From positions 1 through 64,000 of the forward strand of contig NZ_CP059187.1 of assembly GCF_014251375.1 (NCBI RefSeq): a stretch of DNA of 64,000 nucleotides, in the 5' to 3' direction. The notes beneath the pieces are model-generated. The model was not told the DNA's origin, did not search any database, and saw only the letters and a list, made by a program, of their open reading frames with translations. Both the position numbers and the translations under genes were made by a program. Shown one piece after another: positions 38,235-48,053 of the stretch (its first letter is position 1; each line of letters starts with the position of its first letter). Source of the DNA: Blattabacterium cuenoti. Its GTDB lineage: Bacteria > Bacteroidota > Bacteroidia > Flavobacteriales > Blattabacteriaceae.

Positions 38235-39752
38235 TTGAGTTTGTACAAAAAATTAATGATTCAAACTATTGTTTATTCTATAGGGACCATTTTTCCAAAA
38301 ATTATTAACTATGCTTTTTTAAAATTTTTTACTAAATATTTAAAAAGAGAAGAATTTTCACTTTATAGTGATATGTATGCACTCTCTTTTTTAGTTATAG
38401 CTTTTCTCTCTTTCGGATTAGAAAATACTTATTTCAGATTTTTGTCTAAAAAAACTTATAATAAAAAGGTTGTTTTTTCAACAGGAGTTATAGTCCAATT
38501 ATTTATCATATCTTTTTTTTTGATCATTTCTGTGAATTCTATAAAATATTTAGTTTCCATTGCAGGATATAAAAATCATTCAGAATATTTTTTTCTGTTT
38601 TTTTTTATTATATTTTTTGATACTCTTTGTATTCTGCCTATGGCCTGGCTTCGTGTTAATGAAAAAGCTATAAAATATACAATTATAAATATTGTAAACA
38701 TCTTAATACAATCTATTTTTATAATATATATGTTTACTAGTTATAATAGTACTACTACTAATGCTACTAATAGTAATTCAAACATTCCACTCATAAAATC
38801 TTATTTTTCAATTTTTGAATTGGTAAATTCTTTTACAGATAAAACTGGTTATATTTTTTTTGCGAATATGATTTCTTCTTTAACTAATTTTTTCTTAGTT
38901 TTTCCTATTCTTTTAAAGGAAGTTTCTCTAAAAAAATTTAGTAAAATTCTTGCTCAAAAAATGTTGTGTTATGGAATTCCTATTATGTTTGGAACCATTG
39001 CTTTTTCTCTTAATGAAAATCTTGATAAAATTTTGATCAAAAGATGGCTATCTGATGAAATGAATGGGTCTTATTCTGCATGCTATAAGATAGCATCTTT
39101 TATGAGTTTATACATTCGTGCATTTCGATTAGGAATCGAACCTTTTTTTTTTAAGAAGTCAGAAGATTCTGATGCAAGACATTATTATGAAGAAATCACA
39201 TATATATTTGTCATTATTGGATTAATATTTTATGTATTGATATGTGGAAATATTTCTATGTTTTTAGGTTTTTTGATTGATAAAAAATACCATGTTGCAA
39301 TTTCCATTATTCCAATAATCATGATGGGGTATTTATTTTTAGGGATTTACATAAATCTATCTATTTTTTATAAAATTATAGATAAACCTATTATAGGAAC
39401 TTATATTTCTTTGATAGGTGTATTGATTACCATTTTATTTAATGGAATTTTTTTATTAATTCCTAGTTTTATGATTCCTGCATGGGGAACATTAACTTCT
39501 TATGGAAGTATGGTTTTAGTATTATATTTTTGGAGTAAAAAAAAATTTACTAAATTCTGTAGTAGAGATAAAAAAACGTGGAAAATCATTGTATATTTAT
39601 TGATTGCATTCTTTTTAGTAATAGTGAGTAATAAAAATAAAATAGAAATTCGTATTTTTCTCCAATTTCTGTATTTAATTATTGTTTCTTTTTTAGAAAG
39701 AAAATTGTTTACTAGATTAGTAAGAAAAAGTAAAAAAGAATATCTAAATTGA
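38235..39752 (+). CDS. Polysaccharide/lipid flippase, MOP superfamily (Wzx-like)
   Basis: 505-residue membrane protein with about 12-14 helices and the polysaccharide-biosynthesis fold (FLSFGLENTYFRFLSKK; the later MFGTIAFSLNENLDKILIKRWL). It probably flips a lipid-linked saccharide across the inner membrane. The start is a TTG at 38235, giving SLYKKLMIQT before the conserved VYSIGTIFPKIINY. An ATG at 38256 would remove seven residues of that segment. The order flippase, dut, sugar nucleotidyltransferase is one I associate with flavobacterial genomes, which helps identify the next gene. Confidence 0.86.
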   Translation: MSLYKKLMIQTIVYSIGTIFPKIINYAFLKFFTKYLKREEFSLYSDMYALSFLVIAFLSFGLENTYFRFLSKKTYNKKVVFSTGVIVQLFIISFFLIISVNSIKYLVSIAGYKNHSEYFFLFFFIIFFDTLCILPMAWLRVNEKAIKYTIINIVNILIQSIFIIYMFTSYNSTTTNATNSNSNIPLIKSYFSIFELVNSFTDKTGYIFFANMISSLTNFFLVFPILLKEVSLKKFSKILAQKMLCYGIPIMFGTIAFSLNENLDKILIKRWLSDEMNGSYSACYKIASFMSLYIRAFRLGIEPFFFKKSEDSDARHYYEEITYIFVIIGLIFYVLICGNISMFLGFLIDKKYHVAISIIPIIMMGYLFLGIYINLSIFYKIIDKPIIGTYISLIGVLITILFNGIFLLIPSFMIPAWGTLTSYGSMVLVLYFWSKKKFTKFCSRDKKTWKIIVYLLIAFFLVIVSNKNKIEIRIFLQFLYLIIVSFLERKLFTRLVRKSKKEYLN

Positions 39753-40129
39753 CACTTTTATTTTTAAGGGCTTATATAAAAAAATCTATTTCCATAAACT
39801 TTTTGGAAAGAATATTAATCCCCACAGCGATTTATATTAAATTATCCAAAATAAATGAAAATCACTTTTTTATAAAAAAAAAAATAATTGATTCTCGAAC
39901 TGTCTGTTTAATTCATTTCTCAGAAAAAAAATCCCCAACTGACTTTTTTTTAAAACAAATAAAAATAGTTATAATCAATTTATCCTTAAAATCCATTCTA
40001 ATTATTCAACCTTATGAAAAAATAGCAATCATGGATATTACTAAAACTCCTGAAATCAAATGGAAATCATCGAATAAACTAAACAAAAGTATAAGAGGTA
40101 GCAATAGTTTTGGAAGTACAGGAATATAA
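39749..40129 (+). pseudogene. dut: Degenerate dUTPase-like gene (dut relic)
   Basis: 126-codon frame that aligns to dUTPase from just after its N-terminus. ISINFLERILIPTAIYIKL matches the I-T-L-K-P-L-E-R segment, IKIVIINLS matches the G-V-I-L-V-N-L-S strand, and RGSNSFGSTG matches motif 5. Motif 1 (AGMDLRA) reads TLLFLRA, so its Asp is lost. Motif 2 (PRSGL) is unrecognisable. Motif 3 (GTIDADYRG) reads roughly KSPTDFFLKQ, losing the catalytic pattern and the base-binding Tyr. The only plausible start is a TTG overlapping the flippase stop as TTGA, the same arrangement as mreD-mrdA; no ATG precedes codon 94. It is either a decaying gene or a non-catalytic remnant. Family by weak alignment plus gene order. 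Confidence 0.65.
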
Positions 40130-40162
40130 AAATATTTTTATAAAACTCAATATGATATTGAA

Positions 40163-41179
40163 ATGAAAATTATAATTCCTATGGCAGGAGAAGGATCACG
40201 TCTTCGTCCACATACTTTAAATACCCCTAAACCATTGATTTCTATTGCCGGAAAATCAATCTTGAAAAGATTATTGGAAAATCTGTCTCAATCTATTCCA
40301 ATGAAAGAAATCATTTTTATTATAAGGAATTTAGAAAAAAAAATAGAAAATAAATTGATAAATATAGCTAATAATATGGGCCTAGATGGAACCATTTATT
40401 ATCAAGAAAAACCGTTAGGAACTGCAGATGCTTTACTTAAGGCTAAAAATTCTTTAAAAGGACCTGTTTTTGTTGCTTTTTCAGACACTTTATATTATAA
40501 TGATAATCTTTTTCTAAAAAATGAATTTAATAATAATATTATATGGACAAAAAAAGTAAAAAATCCTAGTTTATTTGGAATCGTAAAATGTGATCCTTCT
40601 ACAGGTTTTATTACTCATTTTATAGAAAAACCAAAAAATTTTGTATCGAATCTAGCAATTATTGGTCTTTACTATTTTAAAAATAGTTCTCTTTTGAAAA
40701 AAGAACTACAATATATATTAGATCATGACATAAAAAATGAAAAGGAATATCAATTAACATCTGCATTAGAAAATATGAGAAAAAAAGGAGAACGATTTGT
40801 TGTAAAACAAGTTCAAGAATGGATGGATTTTGGAAATAAAAAAAGTACCATTTCGTCTAATTCAAAAATATTATCTATTGAGCACAATAATAACAAACTA
40901 GAATTAATTCACAAAGAATCGATTATAAAAAATAGTTTAATTATAAAACCTTGTTTTATAGGAAAAAAAACAATTATTGAAAATTGTATTATCGGACCTT
41001 ATGTCTCAATAGGACAATATACAAAAATAAAAAACAGTAAAATAGAAAAATCTTTAATCCAAAATTATACAGAAATTATCCATGCTAACATTTCCAATTC
41101 CATGATTGGAAATTACACTTCCTATATTGGAAGAGAAAAAGAAGTTAGTCTAGGAGATTATTCTAAGTTTTTTTTTTAA
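40163..41179 (+). CDS. Sugar nucleotidyltransferase (NDP-sugar pyrophosphorylase)
   Basis: 338-residue enzyme with an N-terminal nucleotidyltransferase fold (IIPMAGEGSRLRPHTLNTPKPLISIAGK; VAFSDTLYYND with the metal-binding Asp) and a C-terminal left-handed beta-helix part (IIENCIIGPYVSIGQYTKIKNSKIEKSLIQNY). It activates a sugar phosphate with NTP, probably glucose-1-P or mannose-1-P, but the sugar cannot be read from the sequence. Its partner in context is the flippase two genes upstream. The stop codon sits inside a large palindrome (41157-41220). Confidence 0.88.
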   Translation: MKIIIPMAGEGSRLRPHTLNTPKPLISIAGKSILKRLLENLSQSIPMKEIIFIIRNLEKKIENKLINIANNMGLDGTIYYQEKPLGTADALLKAKNSLKGPVFVAFSDTLYYNDNLFLKNEFNNNIIWTKKVKNPSLFGIVKCDPSTGFITHFIEKPKNFVSNLAIIGLYYFKNSSLLKKELQYILDHDIKNEKEYQLTSALENMRKKGERFVVKQVQEWMDFGNKKSTISSNSKILSIEHNNNKLELIHKESIIKNSLIIKPCFIGKKTIIENCIIGPYVSIGQYTKIKNSKIEKSLIQNYTEIIHANISNSMIGNYTSYIGREKEVSLGDYSKFFF

Positions 41180-41220
41180 AAACTAATTAATTAGTTTTTT
41201 TAAAAAAAACTTAGAATAAT
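41157..41220. terminator. Long near-perfect palindrome at the end of the nucleotidyltransferase gene
   Basis: ATTATTCTAAG (41157-41167) pairs exactly with CTTAGAATAAT (41210-41220). The inner part is T10-A5-CTAATTAATTAG-T7-A8, which is itself nearly self-complementary, giving a hairpin of about 30 bp that includes the stop codon. Likely an intrinsic terminator in either direction, or a cruciform-prone site. Confidence 0.65.
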
Positions 41221-41355
41221 TCAAAAGGGGTTTCATTCCTATAAAATAAAATATTCTTTTCTAAAAAAAAAAGAAATATTTTATTAAAACAATCTAATTA
41301 ACAGAATTAAAAACAATTAAAAATTTTTTTTATATTTGAATAAAAATTCCATCCA

Positions 41356-41547
41356 ATGGATTTTGTTTTTATTTTTTTCATGCTACTTGGAACTTTTGGG
41401 ACCACAGAAATTGTGGTAATTGTTATTCTTGCACTTTTACTTTTCGGGGGGAAAAAAATCCCAGAACTAATGAAAGGATTAGGTACAGGATTGAAAGAGT
41501 TCAAAAAAGCTTCTGAAAAAGAAGATTCTGTAGTAGAAGAAGAATAG
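41356..41547 (+). CDS. tatA: Twin-arginine translocase subunit TatA
   Basis: 63-residue protein with one membrane helix (about 17-32: [16 protein letters not shown]), the hinge [19 protein letters not shown] and an amphipathic helix, followed by a short acidic tail ([11 protein letters not shown]). This is the TatA/TatE pattern of Bacteroidetes. It forms the pore for folded proteins together with TatC, which is not in the window. The N-terminus ([16 protein letters not shown]) is a little longer than usual. It is flanked by a palindrome upstream and a hairpin plus T-run downstream, so it is probably transcribed alone. Confidence 0.9.
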   Translation: MDFVFIFFMLLGTFGTTEIVVIVILALLLFGGKKIPELMKGLGTGLKEFKKASEKEDSVVEEE

Positions 41548-41597
41548 AAACTTCTTTCATTCTCTGTTAAATTTCATTTTATTTTATTGATAATTAT

Positions 41598-41620
41598 ACG
41601 TATACGATACGTGTTTTTTT
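41598..41620 (+). terminator. Candidate intrinsic terminator after tatA
   Basis: ACGTAT-ACG-ATACGT (41598-41612) is a perfect 6-bp stem with a 3-base loop, followed by G and seven T (41614-41620). It lies 50 bases after the tatA stop and just before the transglycosylase gene. Confidence 0.45.
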
Positions 41621-41631
41621 AAAACTAATTA

Positions 41632-42732
41632 ATGATAACAATAAGAAATATTATGTTTTTTATTTTAATCTTAAGAAGCCTGATTCTACAATCAGCATCA
41701 AAACCATTTTCTGAACAAAAAAACGTAATTATTTTTTATTTAAAAAAAACACCTGTAAAAAATGTTGATTTAGTATACATAGATAATTCTTTAAAAAAAA
41801 TTTCTGGAATCAAAAAAAAATATATTCCAGAAAAAAAATTAAAACAATATTATCCCCCCCCCCATAAAAAAAATGTTATTATTACCACTATTAATGCTGA
41901 TGAACTCAAATCAAGAATCTTCCATCTTAATCAAAAATCACAAATAAAAATACTAAAATATAATACTCTTGTTCATGCTGCGGTTGAAGGGTATCTACGT
42001 ATGGGAAAATATATAGGTAGAATTATTTTATTATCTTATACCTATTTTCCTATGTTTGAAGAAAAATTTGAAAAATATCATCTTCCAAAAGAATTAAAAT
42101 ATCTAGCTATCGTAGAATCAAATTTAAATTCTACTGTTACCTCTCAAGCGGGAGCAAAAGGAATTTGGCAAATTATGCCTCGAACAGGAAAAAAATATAA
42201 TCTAAAAATTCATCATAATGGTTATGACGAAAGAAATGATCCCGTAAAATCAACAGAAGCTGCTTGTAAATACTTAAAATATTTATATAAAAAAATAGGT
42301 AACTGGGAATTGGTTTTAGCATCTTATAACGCAGGTCCGGGAAGAATAGATAAATTAATCCGTTACAAAAAAAAAAGAAAGGATTTTTGGAATCTATGGG
42401 AAACACTTCCCAAAGAAACTCAAAATTATATTCCTAAATTTATTGCCATTAATTATATAATGAATTATTACATAGAACATAATATCCATACTTCGAATAA
42501 GTACAAAAAAACAAGGTCAATTGATTCTAATAAATCTCTAAAAAAAGAAAAAATTCCTTTCAAATTATTATTTTCTACTTCTACATCATTAAATACTACA
42601 GATTTCAAATTTCTCAATTCACAATACCTTTTTTTTATGGACTATATCACTTTACCTGAAAAAGTATCTTTCAGTAGATTTTCAATCTCAAGAGCTCCAA
42701 TCCTTTTTACAAAAAAAAGAGAAAAAAAATAA
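41632..42732 (+). CDS. Lytic murein transglycosylase (MltD-like)
   Basis: Cleaves glycan strands in peptidoglycan. After an N-terminal signal/membrane segment (about 5-22) and a variable region comes an SLT domain: catalytic Glu162 in LAIVESNLNS, then SQAGAKGIWQIMPRTGKKYNL, NDPVKSTEAACKYLKYL and LASYNAGPGRID. No LysM repeats are visible, so it is shorter (366) than E. coli MltD. Ten consecutive C at 41854-41863 encode three prolines in the variable region. Confidence 0.9.
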   Translation: MITIRNIMFFILILRSLILQSASKPFSEQKNVIIFYLKKTPVKNVDLVYIDNSLKKISGIKKKYIPEKKLKQYYPPPHKKNVIITTINADELKSRIFHLNQKSQIKILKYNTLVHAAVEGYLRMGKYIGRIILLSYTYFPMFEEKFEKYHLPKELKYLAIVESNLNSTVTSQAGAKGIWQIMPRTGKKYNLKIHHNGYDERNDPVKSTEAACKYLKYLYKKIGNWELVLASYNAGPGRIDKLIRYKKKRKDFWNLWETLPKETQNYIPKFIAINYIMNYYIEHNIHTSNKYKKTRSIDSNKSLKKEKIPFKLLFSTSTSLNTTDFKFLNSQYLFFMDYITLPEKVSFSRFSISRAPILFTKKREKK

Positions 42733-42790
42733 GATAAATTATTTATATCATGTTTCATTTTTCTAACTGAAAAAATTTATTTTCAAGATT

Positions 42791-43783
42791 ATGAATGAAA
42801 AATTTGAACAAAAAAAAAGATCTTTAAGACTTGTCTTAGATAAAATGGATAAGATTTATGGTAAAGGAACAGTCATGCGAATGGGAGATTCTCAGATTGA
42901 GAATTTAGAAATTATATCTTCTGGATCGATTAGTTTAGATATTGCTTTGGGGATAAAAGGATTTCCTAAAGGAAGAATTATAGAAATATTTGGCCCCGAA
43001 TCCTCTGGAAAAACAACTTTAGCTTTACATGCAATTACTCAATCGCAAAAAGTAGGCGGATTTGCAGGATTCATTGATGCAGAACACGCTTTTGATTGTA
43101 TTTATGCTAAAAAAATAGGAGTAGATATAAAGGAATTAATCATTTCTCAACCGGATAATGGGGAACAAGCTCTTGAAATAGTAGATAATTTAATTAGATC
43201 CGGATTCATTGACATGATAGTAGTTGATTCAGTAGCGGCTTTGACTCCTAAAAGTGAAATTGAAGGAGAAATGGGAGATTCTAAAATTGGATTACAAGCA
43301 AGATTAATGTCACAAGCTTTGAGAAAAATCACTTCCAGTATAGGAAAATCTAAAAGCATCCTAATATTTATTAATCAATTACGTGAAAAAATAGGTGTAT
43401 ATGGAAATCCAGAAGTTACTACTGGAGGAAATGCTTTAAAATTTTATTCTTCTATACGATTAGATATACGAAAAGGAAGTCAAATAAAGAATGGAGAAAA
43501 AATTTTAGGAAATAGAACGAAAGTAAAAGTAGTAAAAAACAAACTTTCTCCTCCTTTTAAAACGGCAGAATTTGACATTCTATACGGAGAAGGAATTTCT
43601 AAAATAGGAGAAATACTTGATTTAGGTGTAGATTTAGGAATTATTAAAAAAAACGGATCTTGGTTTAGTTATGGAAATATAAAATTAGGTCAAGGACGAG
43701 ATTCTGTAAGAGAATTTTTAAAAGATAAAAAAAATATTATAAATGAAATGCAAAAAAATATAATTAATAAATATCTTCAATAG
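42791..43783 (+). CDS. recA: Recombinase RecA
   Basis: Strand-exchange ATPase for recombinational repair. Walker [10 protein letters not shown] is at about residues 68-76, Walker [11 protein letters not shown] near 140, loop L2 region [20 protein letters not shown], and NQLREKIG. Length 330 is near normal with a shortened acidic C-terminal tail. It is intact, which is notable because many reduced endosymbionts lose recA. It is followed 8 bases later by an MBL-fold hydrolase. Confidence 0.98.
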   Translation: MNEKFEQKKRSLRLVLDKMDKIYGKGTVMRMGDSQIENLEIISSGSISLDIALGIKGFPKGRIIEIFGPESSGKTTLALHAITQSQKVGGFAGFIDAEHAFDCIYAKKIGVDIKELIISQPDNGEQALEIVDNLIRSGFIDMIVVDSVAALTPKSEIEGEMGDSKIGLQARLMSQALRKITSSIGKSKSILIFINQLREKIGVYGNPEVTTGGNALKFYSSIRLDIRKGSQIKNGEKILGNRTKVKVVKNKLSPPFKTAEFDILYGEGISKIGEILDLGVDLGIIKKNGSWFSYGNIKLGQGRDSVREFLKDKKNIINEMQKNIINKYLQ

Positions 43784-43791
43784 AAGCAAAT

Positions 43792-44565
43792 ATGAAAATT
43801 ACTTTTTTAGGAACTGGTACTTCACAAGGGATTCCTATTATTGGTTCTAAACATCCAGTATGTCTATCAAAAAACGCAAAAGATAAAAGACTTAGAAGTT
43901 CAATTCTCATTGAAAAAAATAAGAAATATTTTTTGATTGATTGTGGACCAGATTTTCGTTATCAAATGTTAAGAAGTAATCATGAAAAATTAAACGCAAT
44001 ATTTATCACCCATGAACATCAGGACCATATAGGAGGATTAGATGATATAAGACCTCTCAATTTAATCATGAAAAAACCTATTCCTGTTTATGGATTACGT
44101 CGTGTATTAGAAAGTTTAAAAAAACGGTTTGATTATATTTTTTCATCAGAAAAAAAAAAATTTACTACTTCGAATATATCCATTCATGAGTTAGATAATT
44201 ATCAGGATTTTTTTATTGTAGAATACTTAAAAATTTTTCCTTTATCTATATGGCATGGAAAACTTCCTATTTTGGGATTCCGTATAGAAGATTTCGCTTA
44301 TATAACAGATGCAAGTTGTATTCCTATTCAAACAATAAAACAACTGAAAGGATTAGATGTTTTAGTTTTAAATATATTAAGAAAAGTCCCCCAACATACA
44401 TCTCATTTTACATTATCAGAATCTTTGAAAATCATACAAAAAATTAGTCCTAAAAAAGCTTATCTCACACATATTAGTCATTTTCTAGGATTTCATGAAG
44501 AAATTCAAAAAAAACTTCCTAAAAATGTTTATTTGTCTTATGATGGATTGATTATTTTTATTTAA
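43792..44565 (+). CDS. MBL-fold metallohydrolase (PhnP-like)
   Basis: 257-residue metallo-beta-lactamase fold protein. The metal motif HEHQDH gives His74, His76, Asp78 and His79, and LGTGTSQGIPIIG...HPVCLS and YITDASCIP plus AYLTHISHFLGFH supply the remaining ligands. The GTGTSQGIPxIG N-terminus is shared with PhnP-type phosphodiesterases, so hydrolysis of a cyclic phosphate is a reasonable guess; the substrate is unknown. It starts 8 bases after recA. A 206-base AT-rich gap with no recognisable gene follows (44566-44771). Confidence 0.88.
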   Translation: MKITFLGTGTSQGIPIIGSKHPVCLSKNAKDKRLRSSILIEKNKKYFLIDCGPDFRYQMLRSNHEKLNAIFITHEHQDHIGGLDDIRPLNLIMKKPIPVYGLRRVLESLKKRFDYIFSSEKKKFTTSNISIHELDNYQDFFIVEYLKIFPLSIWHGKLPILGFRIEDFAYITDASCIPIQTIKQLKGLDVLVLNILRKVPQHTSHFTLSESLKIIQKISPKKAYLTHISHFLGFHEEIQKKLPKNVYLSYDGLIIFI

Positions 44566-44771
44566 TAAATTCATGTAAAAAACTTTTTAGAATCTAATAA
44601 AAAATTCCAATCAATTCATTTCCATTCATTGTCATTAGAGTTTTATTCTATTTTTTCTTCCATTTCTATTTTTTTAATAAAAAAAAACTTCCATTTGTTG
44701 ATTTATTTAATTTTTTTTATTTAAAAATGTAAGGTTTTATTTTGTTATGAAAATTAAAAAAAACTTATATA

Positions 44772-47700
44772 ATGCGAACGTTAAAAAATATTTTTTTCTC
44801 TATAAAAATTACTTCCATTTTATTTCTATTACTCTCCTTATCTATGGCTATAGCTACTTTTTTAGAAAAAAAATATTCTACAAATGTGGCAAAAATATTT
44901 ATTTATGAATCAACTTGGTTTGAAACAATAATGTTTCTAATTATCATTAATTTGATTGGAAATATATGGAAATATAAATTGTGGAATAAAAACAAGTTTC
45001 CTTTATTTATTTTTCATATATCATTTATATTTATTTTTATTGGAGGGGTTTTTTCTAGATATTATAGTTTTGAAGGCACTCTCTCTCTAAGAGAAGGAGA
45101 AACTAACAGAAGAATCGTTTCTAAAAAAAACTATATTAAATTACAAATAGATCAAGGAAAACACATCATGTTTTATCAAGATCCTTATATTTTATCTTCT
45201 TTTCATAATGGGTACAAAGGAAAATTCCTTTTCAAAGGAAATATTTTAAAAATAAAAATTGTCAATTATATTCCATGTGCAAAAGGGATTCTTTCTCAAA
45301 AGAATACGGAAGAAAAAATTCTAAAAATTGTATCAACAAACAAAAAAGGAAGAACTGAAAATTTTCTTAAAAATGGTACAATAATAAAAATTAATGGAAT
45401 TATTTTTTCTTTAAATAAAAAAATTCCATTTGGAATACAAATCTTTGAAAAAGAAAATAATCTTTATGTTAAATCTTCTTTTTCAGGAAAAAGAATAAAT
45501 ATGATGTCTCAAAAAATAGATTTTTTCTTAAAAAATACGATACTACCATTGAAAATAAAAAATTTATACATAATACAAAAAACCGATCAAATACATGAAA
45601 TGCAATGGGTCGTTCCTGAAAAAATTATGAGAGGTAAATTAGAATATATTCAATCATGTGAAAAGGAAGATGATGAAGAAAGTGATAAAAAAAATTTACG
45701 GGACGCTATTACTGCAGAGATTTCATTTCAAAAGCAATCAAAATTGGTTACTTTTTTAGGAGGTAAAAACAATACTACAGAAATGAGTTCTCCTATATTT
45801 TTCCACAATAATCATAAAGTGTCCATTGGATATGGTTCTATATTTTTGAATCTTCCTTTTTCCTTAAAGTTAAATAAATTTAAAGTAGAAAATTATCCAG
45901 GTTCTGAATTTCCATCTTTTTTTACTAGTCATGTTACCTTAACAGATAAAGAAAAAAAGAAAAATCATTTTATTTATATGAATAATGTCCTAAGTTATAA
46001 GGGATATAGATTTTTTCAATACGGATATGATCCAGATGGAAAAGGAACGCATTTTTCTGTAAATAACGATTCTCTAGGAACGAATTTTTCATATATTGGA
46101 TATGGATTTATGAGCATAGGAATGTTTCTTACTTTATTTTGGAAAGGAACTAGATTTAGTTTTTTAAGAAAAAAATTGAAAAATTTATCTAAAATTTCTA
46201 TGTTATTTTTGTTTTTTTTTGGAAAATTTTTTTTTACTCATGCTCATGAAAACATGCATGATTTAAAAAAAATTCCTTTAGAGAGTATTTCTGAAAATAT
46301 TCATATTCCTAAAAAACATGGAGAGAGCTTTGGACGGTTATTAGTTCAGGATAACAAAGGAAGAATTAAGCCGATAAACACACTTGCAATTGAACTTCTT
46401 AGAAAAATACATAAGAAAAACCATATAGAAAATTTAGATGCTAATCAATGGTTGATTGCTATTCATCAAGATAATCTTTTTTGGAGTAAGATTCCTTTTA
46501 TTAAAGTCGATAAAAAAGGTGGAAATGAATTTTTAACTCGAATCCAAGCAAATAAAAAAAATTATGTCTCTCTGATAGACCTTTATGTTGTAGATAATCA
46601 ATCTTCAAAATTGAAATTTATTCTTCAAGAAGACTATGAAAAAGCTTTTTCTAAAAATCCTGCTCAAAGAAATAAGTATGATAAAGCTATCATTAATCTT
46701 AGTGAAAAAGTAGGAATTATTCATGGAATTTTTCAAGGAAAATATCTTCGTATTTTTCCTATTCCAAATGATAAAAAACATACTTGGTCTAGTTGGATAA
46801 ATCCAGATTCAAATAGTTTTAATCCTGTTGGATTAGTTATGTTAAATAACTATTTAAAATCCTTGTATTATTCTAAAAATCAAAGAAATTGGAATATTTC
46901 TAACAAAGAAATTCAGAAAATTCGGGGATATCAACTACAACATGCATCTCATATTTTTCCTTCTGATAAAAAAATCAATGTAGAAATTCTTTATAATAAA
47001 TTAAATATTTTTTATAATTTATCTTTCTTTTATGTTATTATTGGAATGGTTATTCTTACAGTTTCTTTTATAAAAATATTTTTTCAAAAAAAATACTTGG
47101 ATTGGTTTTATAAAATATTTATTTTCACTTTATTTTTTCTGTTTATTTTAGAATTTTTAGGATTAGTATCAAGATGGTATATATCTGAACATGCTCCCTG
47201 GAGTAATGGGTATGAATCTTCTATATTCATTAGTTGGTGTTTGGTTGGGGTAGGATTTATATTTTATAAAAATCAATTTGTTCCAGGAATTACAGTATTA
47301 ATTTCATCTATTTTGTTAATGTTAGCAAACGGGATGGATCCTGAAATCACAAATCTAGTTCCAGTATTGAAATCGCATTGGTTAATCATTCATGTAGCGG
47401 TCATAACATCAAGTTATGGTTTTTTTTTCACAAGTGCATTCTTAGGATTTCTAGTATTGATTTTATATATTTTTTTAGGATTAGGAAATGATAATATTCT
47501 TGATTATTATAAGAAAAAAATTCAAATTCATATTGATCAACTGACTATTATTAATGAAATGAGTCTGACAATAGGTATTTTTTTATTAACTATAGGAACT
47601 TTTTTAGGTTCAGTTTGGGCCAATAATAGTTGGGGACGTTATTGGAGTTGGGATCCAAAAGAGACTTGGGCATTCATAAGCATAATGATTTATGCTTTTG

Positions 47701-47957
47701 TGCTACACATGCGTTTAGTTCCGGGGCTTAAAGGGGAATTTTCTTTTAATATTTCCAGTGTTTTAGCTATAAGTTCCATTATTATGACTTATTTCGGAGT
47801 AAATTATTACTTATCTGGATTACATTCTTACGCAAAAGGAGAACCAATTTCTATTCCTTACTGGATTTATTATAGTTCGCTTTTTTTAATTGTTGTTGCT
47901 ATTCTATCGTATATTTCTAAAAAACATTACGAAAAAAATAGACAATTTCATTATTAG
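44772..47957 (+). CDS. ccsBA: Cytochrome c biogenesis protein CcsBA (ResB-CcsA fusion)
   Basis: Exports haem and attaches it to c-type apocytochromes (system II). The N-terminal half is ResB/CcsB-like with membrane segments around 10-30, 55-75 and 445-490 and a large extracytoplasmic part. The C-terminal half is CcsA-like with several helices, the WWD-type haem motif SVWANNSWGRYWSWDPKETWAF near 945-967, and histidine-bearing loops (SEHAPWSNGYES, HSYAKGEP). 1061 residues, as in Bacteroidetes fusions. It shows that c-type cytochromes are made, consistent with respiration. Confidence 0.94.
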   Translation: MRTLKNIFFSIKITSILFLLLSLSMAIATFLEKKYSTNVAKIFIYESTWFETIMFLIIINLIGNIWKYKLWNKNKFPLFIFHISFIFIFIGGVFSRYYSFEGTLSLREGETNRRIVSKKNYIKLQIDQGKHIMFYQDPYILSSFHNGYKGKFLFKGNILKIKIVNYIPCAKGILSQKNTEEKILKIVSTNKKGRTENFLKNGTIIKINGIIFSLNKKIPFGIQIFEKENNLYVKSSFSGKRINMMSQKIDFFLKNTILPLKIKNLYIIQKTDQIHEMQWVVPEKIMRGKLEYIQSCEKEDDEESDKKNLRDAITAEISFQKQSKLVTFLGGKNNTTEMSSPIFFHNNHKVSIGYGSIFLNLPFSLKLNKFKVENYPGSEFPSFFTSHVTLTDKEKKKNHFIYMNNVLSYKGYRFFQYGYDPDGKGTHFSVNNDSLGTNFSYIGYGFMSIGMFLTLFWKGTRFSFLRKKLKNLSKISMLFLFFFGKFFFTHAHENMHDLKKIPLESISENIHIPKKHGESFGRLLVQDNKGRIKPINTLAIELLRKIHKKNHIENLDANQWLIAIHQDNLFWSKIPFIKVDKKGGNEFLTRIQANKKNYVSLIDLYVVDNQSSKLKFILQEDYEKAFSKNPAQRNKYDKAIINLSEKVGIIHGIFQGKYLRIFPIPNDKKHTWSSWINPDSNSFNPVGLVMLNNYLKSLYYSKNQRNWNISNKEIQKIRGYQLQHASHIFPSDKKINVEILYNKLNIFYNLSFFYVIIGMVILTVSFIKIFFQKKYLDWFYKIFIFTLFFLFILEFLGLVSRWYISEHAPWSNGYESSIFISWCLVGVGFIFYKNQFVPGITVLISSILLMLANGMDPEITNLVPVLKSHWLIIHVAVITSSYGFFFTSAFLGFLVLILYIFLGLGNDNILDYYKKKIQIHIDQLTIINEMSLTIGIFLLTIGTFLGSVWANNSWGRYWSWDPKETWAFISIMIYAFVLHMRLVPGLKGEFSFNISSVLAISSIIMTYFGVNYYLSGLHSYAKGEPISIPYWIYYSSLFLIVVAILSYISKKHYEKNRQFHY

Positions 47958-48053
47958 AAAATAATATTTTTCTATATATTCCTGTATTTCTTATTTCTTA
48001 CTTTTTCTTTAATACTTTAATAATAGAAGATAATAAAAATAAAGTAAAAAAAA

